From Suilimivivens sp009774465 (GTDB lineage: Bacteria; Bacillota; Clostridia; Lachnospirales; Lachnospiraceae), in contig CANDAE010000014.1 of assembly GCA_947382645.1 (NCBI GenBank), forward strand, positions 35,436-99,435: 64,000 nucleotides of DNA, in the 5' to 3' direction. This document shows, piece by piece, positions 17,872 through 26,896 of the stretch. The position numbers were made by a program, and so were the translations under genes. Each line of letters starts with the position of its first letter. Position 1 is the stretch's first letter. A model generated the notes under the pieces. It searched no databases. It saw only the letters and a list, made by a program, of their open reading frames with translations, and had not been told where the DNA came from.

Positions 17872-18540
17872 ATGGCAGGAAAATTTTATGCAGTAAAAGA
17901 AGGGGTATGCAGAGGGATTTTTCTCACATGGGAGGAATGTAAAGCCAGTGTAAGCGGCTATTCCGGTGCAGTATATAAAAGCTTTAAGACAAGGCAGGAA
18001 GCCGAAGCCTTTCTTGGAATTACTTCCAATGGAAGTGCTTCTGGTGAGAATGCTTCCGGTGGGAAGGATTCCGGTGGAAATTCTTCCCTTAGTATCGGAC
18101 AAGTTAATGTTTGTAAAACAGAAGATTGTGTTAAAATATATGTAGATGGAAGCTATAACAGTGCTACGAAAGAATTCTCCTATGGCATGGTGGTTCTTTT
18201 AGAAGACAAAGAGGAAACCTACAGCAGGAAGTTTGATGACGAATCTCTTGCTGCAATGCACAATGTGGCAGGGGAGATCAAAGGTGCTCAGGCGGCCATG
18301 CAGTATGCCCTTGACCATCAGATTCCGGCGATTAAGATTTATCATGACTACGAAGGAATTGCAAAATGGTGTCTTGGGTTATGGAAAACAAACAGGGAGG
18401 GCACCAGAGCTTACAAAGAGTTTTATGACAGGGCAAGCAAACAGATAAAGATTGGCTTTGTCAAAGTAGCAGGCCATTCCAATGACAAGTATAATGATAT
18501 GGCAGATGAACTGGCGAAAAAGGCTTTGGGTTTAGTATAA
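17872..18540 (+). CDS. Viroplasmin-domain ribonuclease H
   Basis: A 222-residue cytosolic RNase H. Residues 1-45 are a viroplasmin-type domain (KFYAVKEGVCRGIF...WEECK...YKSFKTRQEAEAFLG) that binds RNA-DNA hybrid. Residues 50-75 are a Gly/Ser/Asn linker with short SGGKDSGG-like repeats. Residues 85-222 are the RNase H fold with KIYVDGSYN, the Glu in NVAGEIKGA, the Asp in YHDYEGI and a late Asp in HSNDKYNDMADELA. It removes RNA from RNA-DNA hybrids. It is separated by divergent promoters from the lipoprotein gene. The next gene begins 25 bases later. Confidence 0.9.
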   Translation: MAGKFYAVKEGVCRGIFLTWEECKASVSGYSGAVYKSFKTRQEAEAFLGITSNGSASGENASGGKDSGGNSSLSIGQVNVCKTEDCVKIYVDGSYNSATKEFSYGMVVLLEDKEETYSRKFDDESLAAMHNVAGEIKGAQAAMQYALDHQIPAIKIYHDYEGIAKWCLGLWKTNREGTRAYKEFYDRASKQIKIGFVKVAGHSNDKYNDMADELAKKALGLV

Positions 18541-18565
18541 AGGAAAAAGGTGGGAGGAAATTACG

Positions 18566-19531
18566 GTGATAAACATGTTATTCAACAATGGAAATCAGGC
18601 ACTACTGGCGGCTTTTGGACAGTTGGCAGCCTTTGCAGGGACCTGTTTTTTTATGGCAAAATGCAGTCAGTTTTTACCCAAAGACGGTGGAAGGGATTTT
18701 GCTTATGACGGAAAGCTTTCAGCGGGAAAGCCAAGGGGCGCAGGAATTATATTTATTCTTGTATTTACAGCGGCTGCCCTTATTTTCATGCCCATTGATC
18801 TGGAGATTTTGATTTATTTGATTTTAATTGTGGCGGAAATGCTTACCGGATATATGGATGATGCAGCAGAGAAGCCCTGGGGAGAGTATAAAAAAGGGAT
18901 ATTGGATTTGATTATTGCAACGATTCTTGCGGTAAATTACCTGCATTTTAATTCCAGTACCATTGAGATAGCAACATTGGGAATTAATATTAACATTCCT
19001 CCTGTTTTGTTTGGACTTTTGACAGTGATTCTGGTGTGGGGCTCCATTAACGTTACCAATTGTGATGACGGGGTTGACGGACTTTCAGGAACATTGACGA
19101 TTATTACGCTGGCAACTTTCTATGTGATTGACCATATTAAGGGGAAACCGGATGAATTTACCAATTTAATTTTAGTCTTTATCATCTGTATTTTGGGATA
19201 TCTGTGGTACAATGCAACCCCGAGCAGGCTGCTTATGGGAGACGCTGGAAGCCGGGCAATGGGTGTTTTTATCAGTATTGCCGCATTAAAAAGCGGCAGC
19301 CCTGTTTTATTTATACCAGTAGCGGCAGTGATTATTTTAGATGGCGGCTTAGGCCTTGTAAAAGTGGCGCTGATTCGGGGATTTAAGATTCATATATTAA
19401 AAAATGTGAGAACGCCGCTCCATGATCATGTGCGGAAGGTGATGGGATGGTCCAACACCCAGACTGTGAGCCGGTTTGCAATTATTCAAATTGTGATTTC
19501 GCTGGCGGTGGTTTATATTTTGTTGTTGTAA
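18566..19531 (+). CDS. MraY-like glycosyltransferase family 4 protein
   Basis: A 321-residue polytopic membrane protein of the MraY/WecA superfamily, which transfers a phospho-sugar from a UDP-sugar to a polyprenyl phosphate. The motifs TGYMDDA, NVTNCDDGVDGLSGT and LLMGDAGSRAMG hold the catalytic Asp residues and end in a LHDHVRKVMGW-like loop. It is not in a cell-division cluster, so a second MraY paralogue or a teichoic or polysaccharide initiator is possible. The start is GTG with GGGAGGAAA eight bases upstream. A large palindrome follows the stop. Confidence 0.85.
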   Translation: MINMLFNNGNQALLAAFGQLAAFAGTCFFMAKCSQFLPKDGGRDFAYDGKLSAGKPRGAGIIFILVFTAAALIFMPIDLEILIYLILIVAEMLTGYMDDAAEKPWGEYKKGILDLIIATILAVNYLHFNSSTIEIATLGININIPPVLFGLLTVILVWGSINVTNCDDGVDGLSGTLTIITLATFYVIDHIKGKPDEFTNLILVFIICILGYLWYNATPSRLLMGDAGSRAMGVFISIAALKSGSPVLFIPVAAVIILDGGLGLVKVALIRGFKIHILKNVRTPLHDHVRKVMGWSNTQTVSRFAIIQIVISLAVVYILLL

Positions 19532-19540
19532 ATGGGGGTG

Positions 19541-19696
19541 GAATCTTCCGACTTTGTTTTCTGTTCAAATTCTATATGCCAGGCATTTCGTCAAGCCCGG
19601 TAAAGCAAAATGATGCGGGCGATAGCGCCCTCATCATTTATGGTCTTGACTTCATGGCATATAAGGCTTTTCACAGAAAACAAAGTCGGAAGATTC
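19541..19696. repeat. 156-bp nested palindromic element (possible MITE)
   Basis: A 24-bp perfect inverted repeat (19541-19564 and 19673-19696) encloses, in nested order, TATATGCCA/TGGCATATA (19573-19581, 19655-19663), GTCAAG/CTTGAC (19590-19595, 19645-19650), ATGATG/CATCAT and GGGCG/CGCCC around a four-base loop near 19623. The whole folds as one long arm. The trinucleotide GTG flanks both ends directly and could be a target duplication. No ORF is inside. It could also end transcription of the upstream gene. Confidence 0.7.
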
Positions 19697-19794
19697 GTGC
19701 AGATTTACAAAAGGCCGGACTAATCATTGAAAGTTTAGTGCTGCATAGTCGGCAAAGAATGGATATTATTTGAAAGTTTAAGGAGGATATGGGG

Positions 19795-20286
19795 ATGTTT
19801 GAGCGGAGGGATAAGGTTAATTATTATCTGGATCTGGCGGAAACGGTGTCCAAGCGCAGTACCTGCATCAGAAGAAAGTATGGCGCGGTTATCGTGAAAA
19901 ATGACGAGGTGATTGCCACCGGTTATGTGGGGGCTCCCAGGGGGCGGAAGAATTGTACGGACACGGGGACATGTATCCGGCAGGAGATGCAAATTCCAAG
20001 GGGGGAGCGGTATGAGCTTTGCCGCAGCGTACATGCGGAAATGAACGCCATTATCAGCGCACCCAGGGATAAGATGATAGGAAGCGACATGTATCTGGCA
20101 GGAGTGGATGCACAGACAGGGGAATATATTCCCAATTCAAACAGCTGTTCCATGTGTAAGCGGGTGATCATCAATGCGGGAATTGAGCGGGTTTATATCA
20201 GGGATGATGCAGACGAGTATCGCATGATTAATGTGCAGGACTGGATTGATCATGATGAATCCCTGGATGGAGTCAGAGGATATTAA
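19795..20286 (+). CDS. dCMP deaminase / ComE operon protein 2-like
   Basis: A 163-residue zinc enzyme that deaminates dCMP to dUMP for dTMP synthesis. Zinc and catalytic motifs are HAEMNAI near residue 83 and CSMCKR (CxxC) near residue 119. A further Cys-containing stretch, KNCTDTGTCIRQ, is typical of the dCMP group rather than cytidine deaminases. The AGGAGG at 19781-19786 is eight bases from ATG 19795 but only two from ATG 19789, so the later start is preferred. The gene ends six bases before the VWA-like gene. Confidence 0.9.
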   Translation: MFERRDKVNYYLDLAETVSKRSTCIRRKYGAVIVKNDEVIATGYVGAPRGRKNCTDTGTCIRQEMQIPRGERYELCRSVHAEMNAIISAPRDKMIGSDMYLAGVDAQTGEYIPNSNSCSMCKRVIINAGIERVYIRDDADEYRMINVQDWIDHDESLDGVRGY

Positions 20287-20292
20287 GTTATT

Positions 20293-21576
20293 ATGGATGA
20301 ATTGTATGAAAAAGCAAAGCCTCTTGGGGCAAAGGTGATGAGCTATGCCAGAGACAGTATACTGGTGAATATGCGTTTTCTGGATGTGGTATTGTCAGCC
20401 CTTGTGCCGGAGCCGCAAAAGGGACTTTCAGGATTTGCGTCAGATGGTATGAAGATTTATTATGATCCGGTTTTTCTCCTGAAAAAATGTAAGGAAGAAC
20501 CGGCATTTGGGGTACGGGCGTATCTGCATATTTTATTTCATCTGATTTTTTATCACAGTTTTCGGTATGATAAGATGGATAGGAAGGCATGGAGTCTTTC
20601 GGCAGACATTGCAGTGGAGGCGGCAATTTTAGAGCTTGACGTGCCGGGAATGTCTTTACAGAAAGATGAAAAAGTAAAAAGAAAGCTTTTGGGGATGAAA
20701 GGGGAGATCAGTGCGTTTACCGCCGAAAAAATATACAGGTATCTGAAAAATTTCCAGGTTGGCGGCGGAGAGCGGGAAGAACTTTCAAGCCTCTTTTTTA
20801 TGGATATTCATAAATATTGGGAGCAGGGGGAGGAACTTTTTGTTACAAATGAGCAGTGGAAGAAATTAAGCGAGAGGGTAAAAGCGGATTTAAAGTCATT
20901 TTCTGCAGGCAGAAGTAAATCGGAAAGTATGGAAAAGAGTCTTTTGGAGGCAGCAAAGGATCGGTATAATTACAAAGAACTGCTCCGGAAATTTACAGTG
21001 ATGAATGAGGATATGCAGGTCAATGATGATGAGTTTGACTACATTTATTATACCTATGGCCTTGAAAGGTATGGGAATATGCCGCTGGTGGAGCCTTTGG
21101 AATATAAGGACAGCAAAAAGGTCAGGGAATTTGTAATTGCCATAGACACTTCCGCTTCCTGCAGGGGACCTTTGGTTAAGTCTTTTCTTCAAAAAACTTA
21201 TGCATTGCTTAGTGGAGAAGATAATTTTTTCCGAAAAATGAATGTGCATATTATTCAGTGCGATCATCAGGTGCAGCAGGATACGAAAATTACATGCAAA
21301 GAAGACCTGGACTTTTTTTTAAGCAATGAAAAGCTGACCGGTTTTGGCTCTACGGATTTCAGGCCAGTGTTTTCTTATGTGGAAGAACTCTCAGAGAAGG
21401 GTGAGTTTGAAAATTTAAAAGGTCTTTTATATTTTACTGATGGCTATGGGGTGTATCCGGAAAAGATGCCGCCTTACCAGGTGATGTTTGTATTTCTGGA
21501 TAATGGGGACGAGGGGCCCCAGGTACCGCCCTGGGCGGTTAAGGTGCTGCTGGATTATGAGGAGATAGAAGAATAG
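20293..21576 (+). CDS. VWA-like domain protein (DUF2201 type)
   Basis: A 427-residue cytosolic protein. The N-terminal part has a metallopeptidase-like helix, YLHILFHLIFYH, followed by LSADIAVEAAIL, as in DUF2201. The C-terminal VWA-like part has VIAIDTSASCRG (a metal-site DxSxS) and LLYFTDGYG. Such proteins are usually partners of a MoxR-type ATPase, which is exactly the next gene, 22 bases on. The pair probably acts as a chaperone for assembling or maturing a target complex. No target is evident. Confidence 0.85.
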   Translation: MDELYEKAKPLGAKVMSYARDSILVNMRFLDVVLSALVPEPQKGLSGFASDGMKIYYDPVFLLKKCKEEPAFGVRAYLHILFHLIFYHSFRYDKMDRKAWSLSADIAVEAAILELDVPGMSLQKDEKVKRKLLGMKGEISAFTAEKIYRYLKNFQVGGGEREELSSLFFMDIHKYWEQGEELFVTNEQWKKLSERVKADLKSFSAGRSKSESMEKSLLEAAKDRYNYKELLRKFTVMNEDMQVNDDEFDYIYYTYGLERYGNMPLVEPLEYKDSKKVREFVIAIDTSASCRGPLVKSFLQKTYALLSGEDNFFRKMNVHIIQCDHQVQQDTKITCKEDLDFFLSNEKLTGFGSTDFRPVFSYVEELSEKGEFENLKGLLYFTDGYGVYPEKMPPYQVMFVFLDNGDEGPQVPPWAVKVLLDYEEIEE

Positions 21577-21598
21577 GAAAGAAAGGCATGGTTTTACA

Positions 21599-23134
21599 AT
21601 GAACATAAAGCAGGCAAAAGATTATATTGAAAATACGGTGCGTCTTTATTTAAAAAGAGATGAATTTGGTGAATACAGAATACCGGTGGTGCGTCAGCGT
21701 CCGGTTTTTCTTTTAGGAGCGCCGGGGATTGGAAAAACTGCAATTATGGAGCAGATTGCCCAGGAACTTGGCATTGCGCTGGTATCCTATTCCATGACGC
21801 ATCATACCAGACAGTCGGCGCTGGGACTTCCCTTTATTGCAGGCAGAAGCTATCAGGATATGGAATTTCAGGTGTCAGAGTATACCATGAGCGAAATCAT
21901 TGCTTCTATCTATGAGGTGATGGAGCATAGCGGTATTTCAGAAGGAATTCTTTTTCTGGACGAGATTAATTGTGTGTCGGAAACACTGGCTCCGTCTATG
22001 CTGCAGTTTTTGCAATATAAAGTATTTGGACGTCATAAGGTGCCTGAAGGATGGGTGATTGTGACTGCCGGGAATCCGCCGGAATACAATAAGTCAGTCA
22101 GGGAATTTGACGTGGTGACGATGGACCGTCTTAAGATTCTTGAGGTGGAGCCGGACTACAAGGCATGGAAGGAATATGCCCAGCAGAAAGGGCTTCATGC
22201 GGCGGTTTTAAATTTTCTGGAACTGAAAAAGGACTATTTTTACCGGATAGAGACAACTGTAAATGGCAGAAGCTATGTGACAGCCAGAGGCTGGGAAGAC
22301 TTGTCTGAAATTCTTTCTTTGTATGAAGAAGAGAAAATGAAGGTGGATGAAACACTGGTGGAGCAGTATCTGCGTAATGAGCGTGTGGTCAAAGAGTTTA
22401 CCGCATATTATGATCTGTTTAATAAGTATAAAAAAGAATACCAGACAGAAGAGATTTTAGCCGGAACTTCTAATGAGCAGACGCTTGAGCGGGCAAGGGT
22501 GGCCGCCTTTGACGAGCGGTTATCGCTGCTTGGCATGTTGATTGACAAGGTAATGAGTGAAACCAGAGAAGATATGGAAATCAGTGATTATCTGGTGGAG
22601 CTTTCTAAAAATTTAAAAGCAGTGAAAGCCGCCATAGAAAAAAGTGCAGGTATTGAAAAGGAAGGACAGTTGTCCGTAGATAAAATGCTGGAAAATCAGA
22701 TGCAGGGCAGAAAAAAACAGATGGAGCTTTCCCTGATGGCAGGAAGCCTTTCAGAGGCGGACAAAAGAAAAGGCAGACGCATCATCCGTTTTCTGGAGGA
22801 GGAAAAAAAGCAGCTTCTTATGGCAGGAATCACAGATGGAAAAGAAGCCTTTGCTTACCTTAAAAAGGACTTTGATCTTGCGGCGGCAGAGTTGAAAAAG
22901 AGGACTTCCAAAACAAAACAGCGGCTTGAAAATTTATTTGCTTTTGTGCAGGGAGCCTTTGCAGAAGGAAATGAAATGTTGATTCTGGTGACAGAGCTTA
23001 CAGTCAACAATGACAGTGCAAGGTTTATTGGGCAGTTTGGGTGTGAGTCTTACCAAAGGCACAGTAACGAGCTGATGCTGTCCGAGCGGAAGAATAGTTT
23101 GCAGGAAGAGATTGCAGCGCTTGAGCTTGAGTAG
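21599..23134 (+). CDS. MoxR-type AAA+ ATPase
   Basis: A 511-residue protein. Its AAA+ core, at about residues 35-230, has Walker A GAPGIGKTAI, Walker B ILFLDEINCV and sensor-1 TAGNPPEYN. The C-terminal half is helical and charged, with probable coiled coil at about 340-480, longer than a minimal MoxR. It should work with the VWA-like protein encoded upstream. The LRR gene follows 17 bases later, so the three form one transcription unit. Confidence 0.88.
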   Translation: MNIKQAKDYIENTVRLYLKRDEFGEYRIPVVRQRPVFLLGAPGIGKTAIMEQIAQELGIALVSYSMTHHTRQSALGLPFIAGRSYQDMEFQVSEYTMSEIIASIYEVMEHSGISEGILFLDEINCVSETLAPSMLQFLQYKVFGRHKVPEGWVIVTAGNPPEYNKSVREFDVVTMDRLKILEVEPDYKAWKEYAQQKGLHAAVLNFLELKKDYFYRIETTVNGRSYVTARGWEDLSEILSLYEEEKMKVDETLVEQYLRNERVVKEFTAYYDLFNKYKKEYQTEEILAGTSNEQTLERARVAAFDERLSLLGMLIDKVMSETREDMEISDYLVELSKNLKAVKAAIEKSAGIEKEGQLSVDKMLENQMQGRKKQMELSLMAGSLSEADKRKGRRIIRFLEEEKKQLLMAGITDGKEAFAYLKKDFDLAAAELKKRTSKTKQRLENLFAFVQGAFAEGNEMLILVTELTVNNDSARFIGQFGCESYQRHSNELMLSERKNSLQEEIAALELE

Positions 23135-23151
23135 AAAATGGGGAAGTGTAG

Positions 23152-24054
23152 ATGAATAAAGAAAAGCAACTGGATATCAAGGGCGGAATCCTGCATTATC
23201 AGGTGGCGGAAGATGAGGTTTACATAACACAGGGGCAAGTGACGGAAAGTCAGGTGGTGATTCCCGACAAAATAGAGGGGCTCCCAGTAACAAAGATTGA
23301 GAAAAAGGCTTTTTTAAGCAGCAAACAGCTAAAAGAAATTTTCCTGCCGAGAGGGCTAAAAGCTATTGAAGACTGGGCATTTGCCTATTGCAGCCAGTTG
23401 GAAAGCGTCTGGCTTCCCAAAAGAAGTTTATCTATTGGGAGGGGAATTTTTAAGGAATGTGAAAAGCTTTTTTCTATCTGTCATTTGGATGATGAGAGTG
23501 TAGAGGCAATGCAGGCGGGCAGGCTATTGGGGGCTGTGCCTTTAAAACTTGAAGCGGACTATCTTTTTGTGCCGGAAAAAGCAGGAGAAGAGGAATGGCT
23601 GTTAAGGTTTGATGAAAAGTTAAAAGAATTCCTGGCGGTACCGGATGAGGAAGGTTATACGAAGATGGTATACTGCGGAGAAGAGGATATTGTCGCCAAT
23701 ATGGATCTTTATCTGGCGGAGCGGAGGCGTGCCAAAGCAAGGCTTTGCTTTTTACGTCTGATGAATGACACAGGGCTTTCAGAGGAACTTAGAAAAAATC
23801 TGTCTTTTTATTTAGCATCCCACACAAAAGGCTGTGACTCTGAAGCGGCCTGGGAGGTGGTTTTTAAAGAACATGGAAATGAGCAGGAGTATTACGAAGC
23901 CTTTGCAGAGGCAGGTTGCCTGACAGAGGAAAATTATGACAGCATTTTAGCCCAAATGAAAGACCAGTATCCGGAAATGAAAGGGTATCTGATGCGCTAT
24001 AAATCCCAGAATATGGGTGAATCAGATTTTTTTGATCTGTTGTCATTAGACTAA
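23152..24054 (+). CDS. Leucine-rich repeat (BspA-type) protein
   Basis: A 300-residue protein with no signal peptide. Residues 20-110 hold LRR_5-type repeats: VVIPDKIEGLPVTKIEKKAF, LKEIFLPRGLKAIEDWAF and LESVWLP. Residues 120-300 are acidic and helical and resemble no family I recognise. Most BspA-like repeats are on secreted proteins; here the lack of a signal suggests a cytosolic partner or substrate adaptor for the MoxR/VWA pair. Its last 9 bases overlap the end of the convergent AraC gene. Confidence 0.75.
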   Translation: MNKEKQLDIKGGILHYQVAEDEVYITQGQVTESQVVIPDKIEGLPVTKIEKKAFLSSKQLKEIFLPRGLKAIEDWAFAYCSQLESVWLPKRSLSIGRGIFKECEKLFSICHLDDESVEAMQAGRLLGAVPLKLEADYLFVPEKAGEEEWLLRFDEKLKEFLAVPDEEGYTKMVYCGEEDIVANMDLYLAERRRAKARLCFLRLMNDTGLSEELRKNLSFYLASHTKGCDSEAAWEVVFKEHGNEQEYYEAFAEAGCLTEENYDSILAQMKDQYPEMKGYLMRYKSQNMGESDFFDLLSLD

Positions 24055-24912
24055 ACGGGAGGTGCGCAGCTTACCGGGGGTAGTGCCATAGGTTTCCTTA
24101 AACAAACGGATGAATACTTTGTAATTGGTGATACCGCTGCGCTCCATCAACTCATTGATGCTATAGTCAGTGGCAAGGAGCTCCTGATGAAAATGAATCA
24201 GGCGGACAGCATTTACATAGGCAAGAAAGGTCTGACCGGTATGTTTTTTAAACAGGCGGCAGAAATGTTCAGGACTTAAATTAACCAGCTTTGCCGCATC
24301 ATTTAATGAGATGTCTTCTTTATAATGAGCCTTTACATAGGCAATGATTACTTCCATTCTTTCAAAGTTATGATTTTCCCTTTCTTTTACCTGTGGACTG
24401 ATTCGGCGGGAATGATTTTTGTACAGAAGATAAAGAAATTCATATACCACAGATGAAAAGTGAAGCAGGTATCCGTCTTCTTTATTTTTGTAAGTTTCCG
24501 CCAGGGCAAGAAGGCAGTGATAGAGTTCAGATTGAGAATCGTTTCTAGAGCTGGAATTTTTAGAGCTGGAATTTCCGGTAATGGAAGGAAAGTACTCCTG
24601 AAACTGAATGAGAGGTACCTGATTTAAAACTCTGGACAAATACTCGATGGGAATCTGCAAAAGCAGATAATCCGTATCTCCCCAGGTTCTGGTAGAATGC
24701 AGTTCTTTGGAGCCTACTACAAGCATATCATTTTCTTTCAGCATATATTTTCGGTCGTTAATATAAACGGCCATTTTTCCCTTTTGTATAAAAATAATTT
24801 CAAGATGCCCATGCCAGTGCAGCGGTGAATAGTAATTATTTGATTCTGTCAGCATAAAATTAAGCTGCAATCTGGTGTCATCATTTATGATCTCATGTGA
24901 ATATTTTTCCAT
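24046..24912 (-). CDS. AraC-family transcriptional regulator
   Basis: A 288-residue regulator. The N-terminal cupin has LHWHGHLEIIFIQKG, typical of ligand-sensing AraC proteins. The C-terminal pair of helix-turn-helices reads DISLNDAAKLVNLSPEHFCRLFK, here split at residues 205-227, and then the second helix pair SINELMERSGI...KVFIRLFKETYGTTPGKLR. ATG 24912 follows GAAGGATT; an in-frame TTG at 24918 is also possible. It is divergent from the amidotransferase gene. Its target is unknown. Confidence 0.88.
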   Translation of the reverse strand: MEKYSHEIINDDTRLQLNFMLTESNNYYSPLHWHGHLEIIFIQKGKMAVYINDRKYMLKENDMLVVGSKELHSTRTWGDTDYLLLQIPIEYLSRVLNQVPLIQFQEYFPSITGNSSSKNSSSRNDSQSELYHCLLALAETYKNKEDGYLLHFSSVVYEFLYLLYKNHSRRISPQVKERENHNFERMEVIIAYVKAHYKEDISLNDAAKLVNLSPEHFCRLFKKHTGQTFLAYVNAVRLIHFHQELLATDYSINELMERSGITNYKVFIRLFKETYGTTPGKLRTSRLV

Positions 24913-25076
24913 AATCAATCCTTCATGCAGAGTATTTAAATATCAAAATCATACAGTAATTATAAATAAATTATATTTAATTTTTATATTTTGTGTCAAT
25001 ATTAACTTAGGGCGCATATAGTACTTTAATAGGTATTTATAGTAAAAGAGTTTGTGAGATATTTGAGGAGTCTCTG

Positions 25077-25751
25077 ATGAAGCGAATACTGATTGCCGGG
25101 GAAAAGGATAAAACGACAAACTATGAAACTGCAATGAGAGGGCTGGGCGTTTCGGTGTGCACTTCTTTGCATGTGCCTGATATATGCTGTTATGATGGGT
25201 TAATATTGCCCGGTGGGGGTGATATTGATCCTAAATTGTTTGGCCAGCTAAACAGGGGGACGCGTAATTTTGATCCTGCGCTGGATCGGCTGCAGCTTGC
25301 CATATTACAGGCTTTTGTATTGGATAAAAAACCCGTACTTGGAATTTGTAAGGGGATGCAGCTTATCAATATTTACTTTGGCGGCGATATGATTCAACAT
25401 TTGGAAACCAGCACCTGCCATGAGTACATGGGAAAAGATCAGGTTCATGGGACAACTGCCCGAAAAGGTTCTTTTCTGGAAAAGCTGTATGGAAATTGTT
25501 TTGTCGTCAACAGCGCTCATCACCAGGGGGTAGACGCTCCAGGACGGGGAATAGAATATATTCAGTTTGCAGATGACGGTGTGGTGGAAGGGCTGCAGCA
25601 TAAGTATCTTCCGGTATTTGGGGTTCAGTGGCATCCTGAGAGGTTATGCTTTGCCCATGCAAGGAAAGATGCGGTGGATGGAAAGGCATTGCTTTCCTAT
25701 TTTGCAGGAGGCTCAAAATTGTATAAGCAGATCAGCAATCCTGACACTTAA
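25077..25751 (+). CDS. Gamma-glutamyl-gamma-aminobutyrate hydrolase family (peptidase C26)
   Basis: A 224-residue class I glutamine amidotransferase-like hydrolase. The nucleophile Cys is in LGICKGMQLIN near residue 97, and the His and Glu of the triad are in GVQWHPERL near residue 187. LPGGGDIDP and SAHHQGVD are family landmarks. Members hydrolyse gamma-glutamyl amides such as gamma-glutamyl-GABA; the true substrate here is uncertain. It has its own divergent promoter region, which it shares with the AraC gene. Its 3' end overlaps the remnant Uma2 gene by 39 bases. Confidence 0.88.
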   Translation: MKRILIAGEKDKTTNYETAMRGLGVSVCTSLHVPDICCYDGLILPGGGDIDPKLFGQLNRGTRNFDPALDRLQLAILQAFVLDKKPVLGICKGMQLINIYFGGDMIQHLETSTCHEYMGKDQVHGTTARKGSFLEKLYGNCFVVNSAHHQGVDAPGRGIEYIQFADDGVVEGLQHKYLPVFGVQWHPERLCFAHARKDAVDGKALLSYFAGGSKLYKQISNPDT

Positions 25752-26098
25752 ATCCTTATAAATAGATGCAGGAATAAGGTCATTAAAATTATACTGGTTT
25801 GTTTTTGTGTTGTGCTCAAGGTCATAGACCATGACGGAATTTTTCATGGGGTTTGTGATCCAGTATTCACGTACACCGGCGGTTCGGTATTTAAAAAGCT
25901 TTATGCCATAATCCAGGGTGCTGGTGCAGGGTAAACCTCGCATTCCCCTCCTTTAGACTTAATGTACTGGCCAATAGTCTGTGTCAGTTCAGATATCAGC
26001 TTTTGGTGTATTCTGGCAGGCGGCGCTGTATTATAAATTTGCCCGTCAATCAGTTCTGCCCTATGCCCTTCCGGGAGGGAATAGATATCATCAATTAT
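25713..26098 (-). pseudogene. Uma2-type endonuclease remnant with an internal deletion
   Basis: Upstream on the minus strand (26098 to about 25925) the frame reads IIDDIYSLPEGHRAELIDGQ and continues through an EVYPAPA stretch, the N-terminal part of Uma2/DUF820 PD-(D/E)XK nucleases. It then jumps, with a frame change, to LDYGIKLFKYRTAGVREYW, the C-terminal part. The middle, which normally carries the catalytic Asp and ExK residues, is absent. A start codon is also missing. The gene is a deletion scar and should be inactive. Confidence 0.75.
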
Positions 26099-26188
26099 AA
26101 CAGTAATAAATTTTCATGGCGGAGAATGGAAGAAATTTCATTTATCGATTATAATGAATCTTATCAGAAAATATTGGGAGGAATACTT

Positions 26189-26896
26189 ATGATTCGGATT
26201 GCAATTGTAGAAGATGAAGCGGCCTATGCCCAGCAGTTAAAAGAATTTTTACATCAATACGAAAAGGAAAAGGGAGAAGCTTTTGAGATTACCCACTTTT
26301 CTGACGGAGATGGCATCGTACACAATTATAAGCCAAAGTACGATATTATTTTAATGGATATACAGATGAAGTTTATGGACGGAATGTCTGCGGCGGAGGA
26401 GATCAGAAAGGTGGACAACCAGGTGATCATTATTTTCATCACAAATATGCGTCAGTATGCCATTCGGGGGTATGCGGTGGATGCACTGGATTATGTGGTG
26501 AAGCCGATTTCCTATTTTGCATTTTCGGAGCGGTTAAATAAAGCAGTGGAGCGAATCAGCCGCCGGGTACATCGCAACATTCTGCTTAATATAAAGGGTG
26601 GAGTGCTGCGGCTTTCTGTGGAAGATATTTGTTATGTGGAAAGTCAGGGACATACGCTGGTTTATCATACGGTAAATGGAGATTATGAAGCCTCCGGTAC
26701 CATGAAGGAAGCAGAGGAAAATTTTGGGGAATATCATTTTTGCCGCGGAAATAAAGGATATCTGGTTAACTTGGCCCATGTGGATGGAATGCAGGATGGG
26801 TGTGCTATCGTCAGAGGGGAAAAGCTGCTTTTAAGCAGGGGCAGGAAAAATGCGTTTATGGAAGCATTGACGAATTACTGGAGCGGGGTGAAGTGA
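26189..26896 (+). CDS. LytTR-family response regulator
   Basis: A 235-residue regulator. The receiver domain, residues 1-120, has the acidic pair VEDE and the phospho-acceptor Asp in IILMDIQM. The LytTR DNA-binding domain, at about residues 135-235, has DICYVESQGHTLVYHT. ATG 26189 with GGGAGGAA is far better than the open frame extending back to 26003. Its TGA overlaps the ATG of the kinase gene by one base, so the two are translationally coupled. AgrA-like regulators of this kind control peptide-signalled or bacteriocin genes. Confidence 0.92.
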   Translation: MIRIAIVEDEAAYAQQLKEFLHQYEKEKGEAFEITHFSDGDGIVHNYKPKYDIILMDIQMKFMDGMSAAEEIRKVDNQVIIIFITNMRQYAIRGYAVDALDYVVKPISYFAFSERLNKAVERISRRVHRNILLNIKGGVLRLSVEDICYVESQGHTLVYHTVNGDYEASGTMKEAEENFGEYHFCRGNKGYLVNLAHVDGMQDGCAIVRGEKLLLSRGRKNAFMEALTNYWSGVK

